A stretch of DNA of 64,000 bases from Ignavibacteria bacterium. GTDB taxonomy: Bacteria > Bacteroidota > Ignavibacteria > Tepidaquicellales > Tepidaquicellaceae. The position numbers and the translations under genes are program-made. Each line of letters begins with the position of its first letter. Positions within the stretch are counted from its first letter, which is position 1. The notes beneath the pieces were generated by a model. The model saw nothing but the letters and a program-made list of their open reading frames with translations, was not told the origin of the DNA and ran no database searches. Below, piece after piece: positions 52,793 through 64,000 of this stretch. The stretch spans positions 62,001-126,000 of the forward strand of contig JADJWZ010000041.1 in NCBI GenBank assembly GCA_016716125.1, written 5' to 3'.

Positions 52793-55700
52793 TTACGGCC
52801 TGAGTGTTGAAACAAAATTCGCGGAATTATTATCCGTTATTCCCAGGTCTGTCAGATCAACTACATTGTCTCCGTTTACATCCTCAGTTACATAACCGCT
52901 TTTAAAATTATATCCCGCATTATCTATTAAACTAAGATCTGATACATCTATTACGTTATCCTCATTTGCATCACCTGTATAAACACAATAACGGCTGCCC
53001 TGAAGCGTCAGATTATTACCGAATGCTTTTGTTACTGAATTTGTAAAATCATAACTCAATCCTGAAGCGCTGAACTGCATTGCAGTGTTACTCCAGGTCT
53101 CAAGCGAATTCCTGTGGTCAACAATTATATAATAATTTTGTCCGTTCTGAATATTATCAAAAGAAAATATGCAGTTTCCGTTTGCATCTGAAACTGACAC
53201 TGAAGAATCTGCAAAATTATAAGGAGAACTTCCGTTTCTTAAAAATACTTTTATTGTGTCAATAGTATTTACATTTAAATTACCGTTGTAATATCCTTCG
53301 ATAAGTACTTTAAGATCAAGGGTATAGCTTTGCAGATATTTCATTGTTACAAAATCAAAACCTCCGCCAAGTCCGTTACTCGAACCAGTTACATATAAGC
53401 TGCCCGAATTATCTACAAGTATAGCAGCAGCTTTGTCAGAATCGTTATCCGAATAATTATATTTCTTTTCCCAAACTTTTGATCCGGTGCCGGTATATTT
53501 TACTGTACAGAAATTTAGTCCGGTAATATTATCCGTGCAGTATCCCGTGACATATATAAATCCCGCTCCGTCAATTTTGGAATCGGAGGCATGGTCATCA
53601 GCATTAGATGTTCCGTTGACAGTTCTGTTCCAGATCACATTTCCATTCGGATCATATTTTAAAGTTGTCATATCTTTTCCGGTAATGATATTATGTAAGC
53701 TGCCGGAGATTATTGCATTCCCTTCGGAATCAACTGATACTGCGGATGCTTCGTCATCTGATGATGCCGTACCGTTTAGCATCCTTTCCCAGATCTTAAC
53801 TCCTGCTAAATTGTATTTGAGAAGTAACATATCATTTCCATTAGCGCCTGTATTTGTTTTTCCGCAAATGTATATATTTTCCGACTTGTCAATTGAAATA
53901 TCTTCAGGAGTGTCATTGCTGTTAGAGGAAGTATTATTATATCTTACCGCCCATTCCTGATTACCCGAACTGCTGTATTTTATAATCACAACATCATCAC
54001 CGGAACCAGTTCCCGGACTTTTTCCGGTAACATAAACATTTCCAAGATCATCAGCAGTAATTTTTTTTGAAATGTCATTTCCGTTTGCAGGTCCGTTATA
54101 ATATCTGATCCATTGCTGTACTCCTGCAGTATTGTATTTTATTGTTGTGATATCATAACCGCTTCCGTTTTGGAGTAAATGACCTGTGACAATTACATTA
54201 CCGGACGCATCCATGGTAATCCCTGATGAATGATCATCACCTCCGGCGCTGCCGTTTGTCTTCTTTTCCCATTGTAAAAAGCCATCAGTATTATATTTGA
54301 TCACTGAAACATCAAAACCTGTTATACTTTCACTGCTTCCGGTAATGTAAGTATTTCCGGCATTGTCTGATTCAATTCCTGCGGGAATGTCATTAAATCC
54401 TTCGCTGTCATATCTTGATACCCAGAGCGGAACACCTGAGGGATTGTATTTAATGGTCGCATAATCAAGTTCAGAAAAAGTCTGGAAACTTGATCCGTTA
54501 CATAGAGATTACCCGATGCATCTGTGTCGAATGCAACGGATTCATCCGGTCCGCTTCCTGAACCGTCATATCTGGTTTCAAAAACAGAGTTACCTGCAGA
54601 GGTATATTTAATAGAAAGATAATCGCTCGTTCCGCACAGACTAAAAAAATAACTGTAACTTTGCGCCGTTACAAAAAAAATTACCGTTTTTATCTGCATC
54701 AATTCCGGTTGTATATCATCGAGATCTCGGGACCGTTGTATTGTTTGATCCACAGGACATCTCCGGCGGAATTATATTTTAAAGTAACTACATCACTTGT
54801 GCCATCCGAGAGTCTTATTGAATTTCCGGTTACAGCTGCATTACCGTTTATATCAGCTTTTATTCCGACAGCTTTATCAAAATAATTTTGATCTCCGTTA
54901 AATAATCTTACCCATTGCTGTGCGCCGGAAGGATTTAATTTAACAGTTGCAAAGTCATAGAATGATGAAGGGGAATAGCTATACCCTGTAACGAATACAT
55001 TCCCGCCTGCGTCAAGTGATATTCCTGTTGCTGCATCATCGCTAAGTGTGACTCCGTTGTATCTGTAAACCCACTGCTGATCTCCGTCAAGCATTTAATT
55101 TCAAAACCGCATAATCATAACCGGCACCAACGCCTCCTTCGCTTTTACCGCATACAAAAATATTTCCTGCATTATCTGTTTCAAGATCTGTGATCTGATC
55201 ATCTGCAGATATAGGTCCGTTATAAAATTTTTCCCAGAGAAAATCACCTGAACTGTTATATTTTATTATGGCGTAATTATTTGATTCACCGGTTTTATAA
55301 GAATGTCCGGCAAGTACAATACTACCATCTGATGTCATCACTGCTGACTTAAGATAATCATCGGAATTTGAGACACCGTTCCATCTTTTTCCCCATATGA
55401 ACGAGCCGTTCAGGTCGTATTTCAATAGAATAAAATCATAACCTGTCCCGCTGCCAAAACTGTAACCTGCAGCATATATTCCATTCTGTCCGTCGAATAG
55501 AATTTTAATTCCGTTGTCATCAAAATTTCCCGTACCGTTGTAAGTCTTTACCCATTGCTCAATCCCGGCTGAATTATATTTTATAATTATCATATCATTC
55601 TGTCCTCCGCCGGCTCTTGAATTACCGGTAATATATGTATTGCCTGAATTATCTCTTACTACACTATTCCCGACATCATTCTGATTTCCTGTCCCGTTAT

Positions 55701-55963
55701 AATTAGCTATCCATTGTCTTGTTCCGTCCGCTTTAAATTTAACTGTTATTACATCTGAGAATCCTCCGCTTAGAATACTTTTCCCCGTCATATAAAAATC
55801 ACCGGCAGCGTCAATGAATATATCAGAAGGTGTCTGTGTGCTTGATTCGGGTCCGGTATATCTGGGAAGCCATTGCTCGCTTAACTGTGAATAGCAAACC
55901 TGCGATGTGATAAAGAATGCGAGCATGAAACAAACTTATAATATTGTAAATTAAATTAATCAT
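52793..55963 (-). pseudogene. large secreted SBBP beta-propeller protein with dockerin-like C-terminus, broken by indels
   Basis: Four consecutive leftward ORFs (55087-55926, 54699-55094, 54322-54753, 52793-54304) are pieces of one protein of about 1040 residues. It consists of many SBBP-type repeats (patterns like GNVYVTGKS..GSG.DDVVIIKYSSSGNQEW), each about 50 residues, then a beta-rich segment and two EF-hand/dockerin-like motifs (GDANEDNVIDVSDLSLIDN, DVNGDNVVDLTDLGITDN). Single-base changes restore the frame: one T too many near 55092, two or more near 54675-54715, one G missing near 54508, and probably one base near 55927 that separates the signal-peptide start at 55963. It lacks the PNPFNP-type T9SS domain. 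Likely a cell-surface protein; repeats and motifs are intact apart from the indels. Confidence 0.8.
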
Positions 55964-56272
55964 GCGGATGAATTTAGATTATACAAAATTAATAAATTAT
56001 TTTCATAAATGTAAAATTTCATTGTATACAATGTAAAATATTAAAAAAATTCAAACTTGTTGACAGTTTAAATTAAAACATTTAACTTTGTACTGAAAAA
56101 TTTTTAAAGTACAAAATGCGATAGATTTTTTTTTGTAATAATTTTTTTATTGTATAGTATTTCCCGGATACCTGAAAATTAATTAGATAATTAATATTTA
56201 AATAAAGTTCTTCAAAGCTCTATATTTTCTTTTTATTTAAAAATATTACTAACTAAACCCTAAGGAGACGCA
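55964..56272. other. divergent promoter region between surface-protein genes
   Basis: About 310 AT-rich bases. It holds the Shine-Dalgarno AAGGAG (56262-56267) of the rightward gene; nothing else recognised. Confidence 0.45.
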
Positions 56273-57740
56273 ATGAAAATTCTGGAAAATTTTCAATCAG
56301 CTTTGCTGCTATTATTGCAGTAGTTTTACTCAATGTTTTTATCACCAACGAGGCATCAGCTTCTCACTTCCGTTACGGACATCTTACCTATACAAAAAAT
56401 CCGGCTAACAACAATGAAGTCGAGTTTACTCTTACAGGTGCTTTCAGAAGAAATGGTTATGGAGCTCCGGTTGTTGGATCCATAATTACTGAAACTGTAG
56501 GAGGAACTAACTTAATCTTCGGTGACGCAACAGCAACAGGTACTTTACGTTTTAGAGTTATTTCTATTGATGTAACAAATAACTGGCTGCTCGCAAGAGC
56601 TCTTCCAGCCGGGTGATGATTCTAAAGAAACAATCACAAAAGTTTATGCCCCCGGCGGTCCTTACACAGCAGAAATTAATTCCTGCTGCAGAACCGCTGT
56701 TGAAATAAATAATCCAAATGGAAGTTACAGAGTATCCACAATTGTAGATGTTTCAAACAGTAACGCTTCACCTGTTTCCACTCTTCCTGTTATAGTTAAT
56801 TTAGTACAGGGCGCTGCATCTTCCTTCAATGTTCCTGCAATCGATCCTGATCCGAATACAACATTAAGATGGAGATTTGCAACACTTGCAGAAATGGGAG
56901 GTGTTAGTCAAAACCCACCTTCAGCAGGCGGTTTCCCTGCAACTATAGACAACTTAACCGGTGTAGTAACATGGAATACAACGGGCGCAGTTCTTGGCGG
57001 TTTATATTCATGTCAGGTTATTATCGAGGACAGAGACGCAATTGATCCTACAATTTTAAGAACAAGAGTAGCTGTAGACTTCCTTATTCAAATAAGTCCG
57101 CAATGTACAAATCCAAATTTCCCAATATTTGACGCTCCTACGCCAACTTGCGGTACTGTATTTAATGAAGTTCCCGGAACTCCAATTTCATTTTCTGTAA
57201 ATGCTTCTGACATTGATCCGGGTAATATTACCTTAAATGCTATCGGATTGCCTCCGGGATCAACGATGAATCCTGTATTGCCACAAGTCGGAAATCCTGT
57301 AAGCAGTACTTTTGACTGGATAGCTCAGCCGGGTGTTTACATCGTTTCTTTTATTGCAACAGACTCCTGCGGAGCACAAACGATCTATACTATTCATTTG
57401 ATATCGCTCTTCCTGTTGAATTGTCATCATTCGCTTCCACAGTTATCGGAAATGATGTATCACTTCAGTGGTCAACATCTTCAGAAACCAACAACTCCGG
57501 ATTTAACATTGAAAGAGCTGCCTACATCAACGGAGAACTTTCAGACTGGAGATAATAGGAAACGTTCAGGGAATGGAAATTCAAGCAGTGTTAATTCATA
57601 TTTTTTCTAAAACAACAGGTTACTATTCAGTTGATTTCAACGGATCAAACCTTGCAAGCGGTGTATACTTCTACAAGCTTGAACTTACAACAAATAATGA
57701 ATCAACAGTTAAGATCAGAAAAATGGCTTTAGTAAAATAG
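56273..57740 (+). pseudogene. T9SS cargo protein with cadherin/Ig-like domains, frameshifted and internally deleted
   Basis: Starts at ATG 56273 after AAGGAG; adding one A to the A run after the start gives MKNSGKFSISFAAIIAVVLLN, a normal signal peptide. Then follow beta-rich domains (SHFRYGHLTYTKN..., FRYGH being typical of a family of surface proteins with repeated putative-Ig modules; DPDPNTTLRWRFATLAEMGGV; IDPGNITLNAIGLPPGSTM) and LPVELSSFASTVIGNDVSLQWS, the linker found before T9SS domains. Frame breaks occur near 56610, 57395 and 57555. Between NSYFF (about 57605) and TGYYSVDFNG (about 57620) the first half of the T9SS sorting domain, including PNPFNP, is missing; only GYYSVDFNGSNLASGVYFYKL to the end remains. 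The deletion would abolish T9SS sorting. Confidence 0.75.
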
Positions 57741-57761
57741 TTCTCTTTCTTAATATTCATA

Positions 57762-57796
57762 AATCCCTGTCTGTCTTTCAGGCAGGGATTTTTTTT
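57762..57796 (+). terminator. terminator of the 56.3-57.7 kb gene
   Basis: 12-bp stem AATCCCTGTCTG/CAGGCAGGGATT (one T-G pair), five-base loop, then eight T. Confidence 0.87.
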
Positions 57797-57835
57797 AAAT
57801 GTTCGTTGTTCAGATTCAAAATTATTTTAATCCCC

Positions 57836-59176
57836 ATGAAAAAATATTACTTTCTTATTTATTTGTTATTGATCAGCAGCGGAGTATTTGCGCAGCTCCC
57901 AAATAAGAATACTTATTTAATTGCGAATATGAATATTCATCCTTCATATTCCGGGTTATGGGGATATGTTGACAGTGAAGGAAGAGAGTATGCGGTTCTC
58001 GGCTGCAGTAACGGTACATCAATAGTTAATGTAACAGATTCTTCAAATATTTATGAAGTCGGATTTATTCCCGGTCCTGTAAGCGGCTGGAGAGAAGTTA
58101 AAGTTTATTCGCATTATGCATATGTTGTATCCGAAGGAACAAACAGCAGACTTCAGATCATAGATCTTCAGTATCTTCCGGATTCGATTTATCTGGCAGG
58201 GACATGGTCTTACAGCGGTTATACTTATACACATGCTATCTCACAGTCCGGTCCGTATCTTTATCTGAGCGGCGGTAATGCAAGTCCCAACGGCGGCTTG
58301 CAGATAGTTGATGTATCTGATCCGGTGAATCCGGTCAGAAGAGGATTCAATTCCGGGCGATATGTTCATGACTGCCGAATATTAAGTGACACTGTCTGGA
58401 CCTGTAATATTCTCAATCAGAGAGTCTCTATAATTAATTCAGGAAATAAAGATAACCCGAGGGAGATCAGAAATTTTTCCACTCTTCAGGGATTTCCGCA
58501 CAACTGCGCCATCACCGATGACAGAAAATATTTATTTGTAACACATGAAAATGAAGATCCCGGTGTACTTGAAATTTATAATATTGAAGACCTGGAAAAC
58601 ATAACTTATATAGAGCTGGCAGCCAACAGGTATTACTTCTTCAACTCACAATGCAGAGATCTACGGCAGCTACGCAATTGTCGCGCATTATACTTCCGGT
58701 GTCAGAATATTAGATATTTCGGATCCGGAAAATCCTGTTGAGACTGCATGGTATGACACAAGACCTCAGGATAATTCAACTCAGTTCGAAGGATGCTGGG
58801 CGGCGTATTTATTACCGTCAGGAAAGATTATTGCTTCTGATATTTCAAACGGATTATTTGTTATAAGAGCTACAAACCTTACTAATTTTACGAACATAAA
58901 AACTAATATACCTGAGGAATTTTCGCTGTATCAGAATTTTCCAAATCCGTTTAATCGGAAACTTCTATTAAGTTTGACATTCCGAAATCAGGTAATGTTA
59001 AAATGGAGTTGTACGATTCTAAAGGAGCTTTCATTTCAGAGATTCTAAATGAATTCAGAACCGCCGGTTCATATGAAATAAATTACAATGCATCAGCTCT
59101 CAGCAGCGGGATATATTTCTGCACAATGAATTTCAGCGGGAACAGCAGATCAATTAAAATCTCTTTGATAAAGTAA
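57836..59176 (+). pseudogene. choice-of-anchor B (LVIVD-repeat) protein with T9SS sorting domain, frameshifted
   Basis: From ATG 57836 a signal peptide (YFLIYLLLISSGVFAQ) leads into LVIVD-type repeats (WGYVDSEGREYAVLGCSNGTSIVNV, LQIIDLQYLPDSIYLAGTW, GGLQIVDVSDPVNPVRRGF), the pattern of choice-of-anchor B family proteins. The frame shifts near 58650, continuing as GVRILDISDPENPVETAWYDTR..., and again near 58960 within the T9SS domain (QNFPNPFNP...SIKFDIP, SSGIYFCTMNFSG), ending at 59176. Both breaks are one-base; corrected length about 446 residues. Surface protein of unknown target. Confidence 0.8.
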
Positions 59177-59220
59177 AAGAGCTTCAAAGGTAAATTCAGT
59201 TTTACAAAAATTAACCCAAA

Positions 59221-62200
59221 ATTCTTCTTATACTATTAATTAACGTATTCGCTTCTGATTTTCTTTTCTCGCAGGATTACAACTGGATCACACCAAATAA
59301 AACTTATCTTAAATTATATATCGCAGATGACGGAATTCACAGGATCAATAAATCTGATTTTGAAAATGCCGGTGTAAGTACATCAGCTATTGACCCGAGG
59401 ACTTTAAGAGTTTTTAACCGCGGGAATCAGATCCCTGTATTTGTGAGAGGGGAGTCAGACGGATTCTTTAATGATTCGGATTTTGTTGATTTTTACGGGA
59501 CAAGAAATTACGGCGGAGTTACAAATGCTTATAATCAGGATAACCAAATTGTATATTCTACGAATGAACGTTTTGATCTTTACTCTGATACGAATGTCTA
59601 CTGGATAGACTGGGGCGGTGCAAATGGTTTGAGAATGTTTAACTCTGCGTATGCCGCGCCTTCAAATTATCTTCAGAATTTTTCAAACGAACTGCTTCAT
59701 CTTGAAAAAGATAAAATTTACTGGATCGGTCAGGCTTCGAGCTCAAATGATTTCGGTAATTTTACTAATGAAAGATATCTCGGAGAGTCATGGTATTGGA
59801 GCTTGCTTGGTAACGGGCAGTCAGTTTCTGATACTTTCTCTATCCCGCTGCTGAATAAAAAATTTGCCAACGGTTTCATTAAGGGTATTCGCATTATCCG
59901 CAGAGCGCAAAGCTTTCTGTAACAAACGAACATAATCTACAGATCAAAGTAAACGGAAATATCGTAGCTGATTTTGTAAGAAATGATTTCCAGCAGAGTG
60001 GATACTGCTGTTACATTTTCTTCTGCATTGCTTTCTGAAACTACAGTAAACAATGTTACTGCAACGTATACTTCATCTAGCGGATTTTCAGGAACTATGT
60101 TTCTTGATATGTTTGAATTTAAATACCCGAAAGTTTTAAAATTCAGAAATAATATATCAGTTCTCGATCTTGCCGGAGAGGATTCAACTTCGAAGAAGAT
60201 TAAATTATCCGGCTTTAATCCGGGTAATCAGACGTTTATTTATGATATAAAAAATAATATCCGGATTACTTCATTTTCAAATTCAGCTGACACACTGATA
60301 TTTTCCGCAAAGCAAAATTCAAAATAGAGATCACCAATAAAGTTATTTCAAAAAAGCCTTTTAAAATTATTCAGAGACAGGTGCCTGATCTTGTATCATC
60401 TGCAAACGGCGCTGATTATCTGATCATTTATAATAAGACCTTTGAATCTCAGGCATTGCAGCTTCAGAATCATCGTGAGACTTATGATAATTTCAGAGTT
60501 AAGATCACGGAGATAAAAGATATTATGATATATTTAATTTCGGTATTGAAAGTCCGGATGCTGTCAGAAATTTTAACAGGCATATTTTTTTATAACTGGC
60601 AGCAGCCAAGAGTTAAATATATTTGTCTCTTCGGCAGAGGTTCCCTTGATCCGAAAAAATTCGGATGCAACTGTCTATCGTGAAAATCTGATCCCGTAAA
60701 GGGCAATCCCTCTTCGGATAATTTTTATTCAAATGTTTTTTTTAATAATTTTATTTTTTATAATCAGATCTCTATAGGAAGACTTCCCGCTCTTACTGTT
60801 TCAGAAGCTCAGAATATGGTAAATAACATTATCACTTACGAAACACAGCCGCCGCAAAAGTGGTGGAAAGATTTTACCTTTATAGGCGGTGGAGTAAATC
60901 AGGCTGAACAGCAGCTGTTCCTTTCTCTAAATAATGACTCGCTTATCAATCCATATATACTCCCAAATCCTGTTAAGGGAAATCCTGTAAGAATACTGAG
61001 AAATGATCTTAACGGCGCTGAAACATTTAATTACTCCGACTCAATAAAAATCAGATAAACAGAGGAACGCTCACGGTAAACTTCATGGGACATGCAGGAA
61101 GTCAGGACTGGGAGATAGCTTTGAATGATCCTGAAATTTTAAGCAATCACGGAAAGTTTCCTGTGATACTCAGCATGACCTGCTATACAGGAAAAGTAGG
61201 TGAGCCAAATTTCAGATCTTTTGGTGAACGGTTTATGAATATGAATAATACCGGAGCTGTTTCTTTTTTTGCTACTTCAGGCTGGGGGTTTGTGTATTCA
61301 GGTTCATTAATTAATTCTTTATTCTATAAATCTTTTGCAAAAGATACGGTGAGAAGAGTAGGTGATATGGTATCTTATGCAATGAATTCAATTAAAAGCG
61401 ATTCTCTCAGTTTTTCAATCAGACATACTGTAAACTGTTACACTCTGATGGGTGATCCGGCTCTTAAGCTGCAGCTCCCTGCTTATCCGGAGTTTACTAT
61501 TTCCGAAAACGATTATAAGCTTTCAAACAAAAGTCCGTCTGTAAATGAACCAATAAACCTGAAAGTATTCCCGCAGAATTTCGGATTGAATTCAGATTCG
61601 GCAACAATGAGATTAATTGTTACAAAAAACTTTAATAAGTATTATTTCAAAGATACTGTCCTCAGAAATTTTTCATCAAAGGATTCCATATCTTATAATT
61701 TTAAGCTGAATTCAAAAGGAAGATATGAAGCAAAAGTAATTCTGGATCTTTATAATTCTTCACCTGATGAAAATAAAAATGATAACACTCTGATATTTGA
61801 AATTGATGTAAAAAATGTTTCATTCGTTCCTTATAAACCTGTTCATAATTCAGTAGTAAGAAAAGACAGCGTTGAATATGTCGGAATGAATCCGTTTATT
61901 AAGAAAAATGAAAAATCTATAATTCTGCTACTTCAGACAGATACATCTGCAAATTTTAATTCCCGGTAAGTCAGCTTTTTATAAATAAAGAACCTCACGG
62001 CGCTGTTTCAAAATTCAAAACTCTTCTTCCCGTAAAAGATACTTCAAAGCTTTATTACTGGAGAACTAATTCTGTAATTAACGGTGACAGCAGCGGCTGG
62101 TCTGCAGTTCAGATGTTTAAGTATAATCCGCTTATTTCCATTTCGGATAAAACTATAGATAGCGCATCCGATACTTTGACAACAATTTATAAAATAAGTC

Positions 62201-64000
62201 CTCAGCAGTTTCAGCCGTATGAACTTACCAATACTTCATATAATACTGAAAACAGTTCAAACGGAATTAAGATAGCTGAATTTACGGGAAAACTTTATGT
62301 CCGCTCACTTGGTACAAACGGAGCTGAAGCTTCATATTTCTCTGTAATGAATAAAAGCATTCATATGGATGCCGGCGGAAATTCAGGTATGAATCTTCTT
62401 AAGGTTAGAAAAACAGACGGTAAGATCTTGCAGTATAAAAATTTTAAAATGACCTTCCCGACTTCTTCAGATTCAATTTTGAATTTTTTAAATACGTTTG
62501 ACACTACACATTATCTTATGGGTCTCAATGCAGCTTATGTCGCGGGTACATTTCTTTTGAATACAAACGTAATAAATAAATTTGCGCAGTTCGGCAGTAC
62601 AAAAGTCTCTAATTTCAGGATCGGATTTTTTGACTCATGGAGCTTTATCGGATATCTTGGCGCGCCGCAGTCAGATGTTTCAGAAACTCTGAACAGATAT
62701 ATAAGCAGCTGGATAGAATCCGAATCTTCACAGATTAAAAATTCAAATGGACATATGGATATTCTGAATTCAGCATTGGTCCGGCTAATGCATGGCAAAA
62801 TTTTTCATGGAATAATATTCTTCTTCCTTCAAACAAAATTTTATTTGATGTCTATGGAGTAAAACCCGACGGAAATTCCGATCTGCTGTTACAAAATATA
62901 TCAACAAATTCTAATACAGATCTTTCTGCTGTAAACGCTTATCAGTATCCTGTGTTGAATTTTATGGGAAAATACACAATCGATACTCTCACCGGAAGTA
63001 AGTCGCCGGTTCTTACTTCATTTAAAGTAAATTACCGTAATCCCGCCGAACTTGCAGCGGAGCTTGATGATCTGTGGAAATCGGATTCAACAGCTGTTTC
63101 CGGAAAGGAATTAAAAGTAAGATTTAAAATTTATAATGAAGGTGATATTGATCTCCCGGGATATATTGCGAATGTTTATATGCTGAAAAATTCCGAAAGT
63201 TTATTTCTGAAATCCGATACACTTAATAATTCACTGCTGAAAATAATTCTGTCATTCATGAATCAAAATTCATAATTCCTATTAAGAAATCTTCTGATTA
63301 TATTACATTTTTTTGTTGAAATACTTCCGAAAGGAAATTATACTGAAGCGTTTACATTTAATAATTATGTTTACTTTGATCTTTTAAATGCACCGCTTCT
63401 TCAATGCCGGTATAGAAGTTTTCAGTGACGGAAAGAAAATTCAGGACGGAGATAATGTCAGTCTGAATCCGAGTTAAAAGTTTCTGCTAACACTGATCCG
63501 GATCTGGCTAATTCGGACGCAGTGATAAATCTCAAAGAAATTCTGATAAATGGTGTCAGTGTCAATGACAGAACAGTTGCGGAGAAGAATTCAAGATAAT
63601 AATACTATAGTTAAAAGAGCTGAAAGAAATTTAGTTTTCTAATGAAATGATATTTCATCCGGGATTGATCAAAGGTATAAATACTTTAACAGTAATCTTC
63701 GGAGATCAGAATGGAAATTCTGATACGGCAAGTTTAATCCTGAATGTAAGTGATCTTGTACTCAGTCGGAGAACTTTATAATTATCCTAATCCGATGAAG
63801 ACAGAAACGAATTTCATTTTTGATCTGACAGGTTTTGAAAATCCGGGTAACGGAAAAATTAAAATATACACTGTATCCGGAAAGATGATCAGAGAGATTG
63901 ACATACCGTTGAATTTCGGATTTAATACAATTAGCTGGGACGGAAAGGATAATGACGGAGATCTTATTGCGAACGGAACATATCTCTACAAATTATTTAT
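59221..64000 (+). pseudogene. C25 (gingipain/PorU-like) cysteine peptidase, many frameshifts, 3' end off the window
   Basis: A single gene of more than 1590 codons spread over shifting frames. Start region is IL-rich signal peptide-like (59221-59270) but no clear start codon, so the true start may be affected by an indel. After an N-terminal beta domain comes the C25 catalytic part: ADYLIIYNKTFESQALQLQNHRE, RVKYICLFGRGSLDP, NFMGHAGSQDW with the catalytic His at 61091, and SMTCYTG with the catalytic Cys at 61181. Further on are CARDB/Ig-like domains and, at the right edge, NYPNPMKTETNF...GKIKIYTVSGKMIREI, a FlgD/T9SS-like C-terminal domain. Frame breaks are seen near 59920, 59995, 60325, 60525, 60665, 61055, 61965, 62790, 62860, 63270 and several between 63.3 and 63.8 kb. 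PorU itself, the T9SS sortase, has this fold; whether this is PorU or a secreted C25 peptidase is open. Confidence 0.78.

Noticed and set aside
1..64000. tRNA, rRNA, tmRNA or prophage genes
   Set aside because: I looked for cloverleaf-like GGTTCGA-containing segments, rRNA cores and phage structural or integrase genes and found none that I could support by eye.

Overview
This is an AT-rich chromosomal window with bacterial gene order. It looks like a member of the Ignavibacteria/Chlorobi branch of the Bacteroidetes-Chlorobi (FCB) group. The evidence is the type IX secretion (T9SS) C-terminal sorting domains of the 'QNYPNPFNPST' type, a PorV/PorQ-family protein, a gingipain-like C25 peptidase, an eukaryote-like (type 2) IleRS, a SecA with an enlarged ATPase region, and a NADH-module-less complex I operon beside ferredoxin-dependent 2-oxoacid oxidoreductases. 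This placement is inferred from protein character only. Many genes start with TTG (at least eleven) and most lack a clear Shine-Dalgarno sequence.

Layout. 1-1.7 kb: 3' part of a SARP/BTAD-like regulator and a small unknown gene behind secA. 1.7-10.4 kb: secA, a ferredoxin, and the ileS-dksA/traR-lspA operon. 10.6-16.2 kb: a GH16-like lipoprotein, an ECF sigma / anti-sigma-like / periplasmic protein trio, a GNAT acetyltransferase, a DUF1460 amidase and plsY. 16.2-21.8 kb: an orphan transketolase N-terminal half, then cyanophycinase, cyanophycin synthetase and (convergent) isoaspartyl peptidase, which together form a complete cyanophycin make-and-break set. 21.9-29.3 kb: envelope genes (PorV/PorQ-like, S41 protease, two tandem DUF3108 proteins, LolA, a flippase-like membrane protein, DedA). 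29.7-37.8 kb: a DHOD-like protein, pyruvate:ferredoxin oxidoreductase and a two-subunit 2-oxoacid:ferredoxin oxidoreductase. 38-48.2 kb: an eleven-gene nuoABCDHIJKLMN operon without nuoEFG. The last two blocks suggest reduced ferredoxin made by the oxidoreductases could feed the short complex I, but this is inference.

48.6-64 kb is accessory sequence. It holds an intact T9SS-exported beta-propeller-like protein, a very regular array of about 41 phased 21-bp units (50.43-51.29 kb), and a graveyard with a T9SS-domain remnant, a REP-associated tyrosine transposase (RAYT) with three copies of its palindrome, a 202-bp tandem duplication and an RHS remnant. Then come a large SBBP-repeat/dockerin-like protein, two more T9SS cargo genes and a C25 (PorU/gingipain-like) peptidase running off the right edge. 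From about 54 kb to the end every long gene is broken by many single-base indels that leave the encoded motifs recognisable. Three similar single-base or stop defects occur in otherwise sound genes (dksA-like, ECF sigma, plsY). This pattern points either to residual homopolymer sequencing errors or to fresh decay of surface-protein genes.

No tRNA, rRNA or CRISPR array was recognised.
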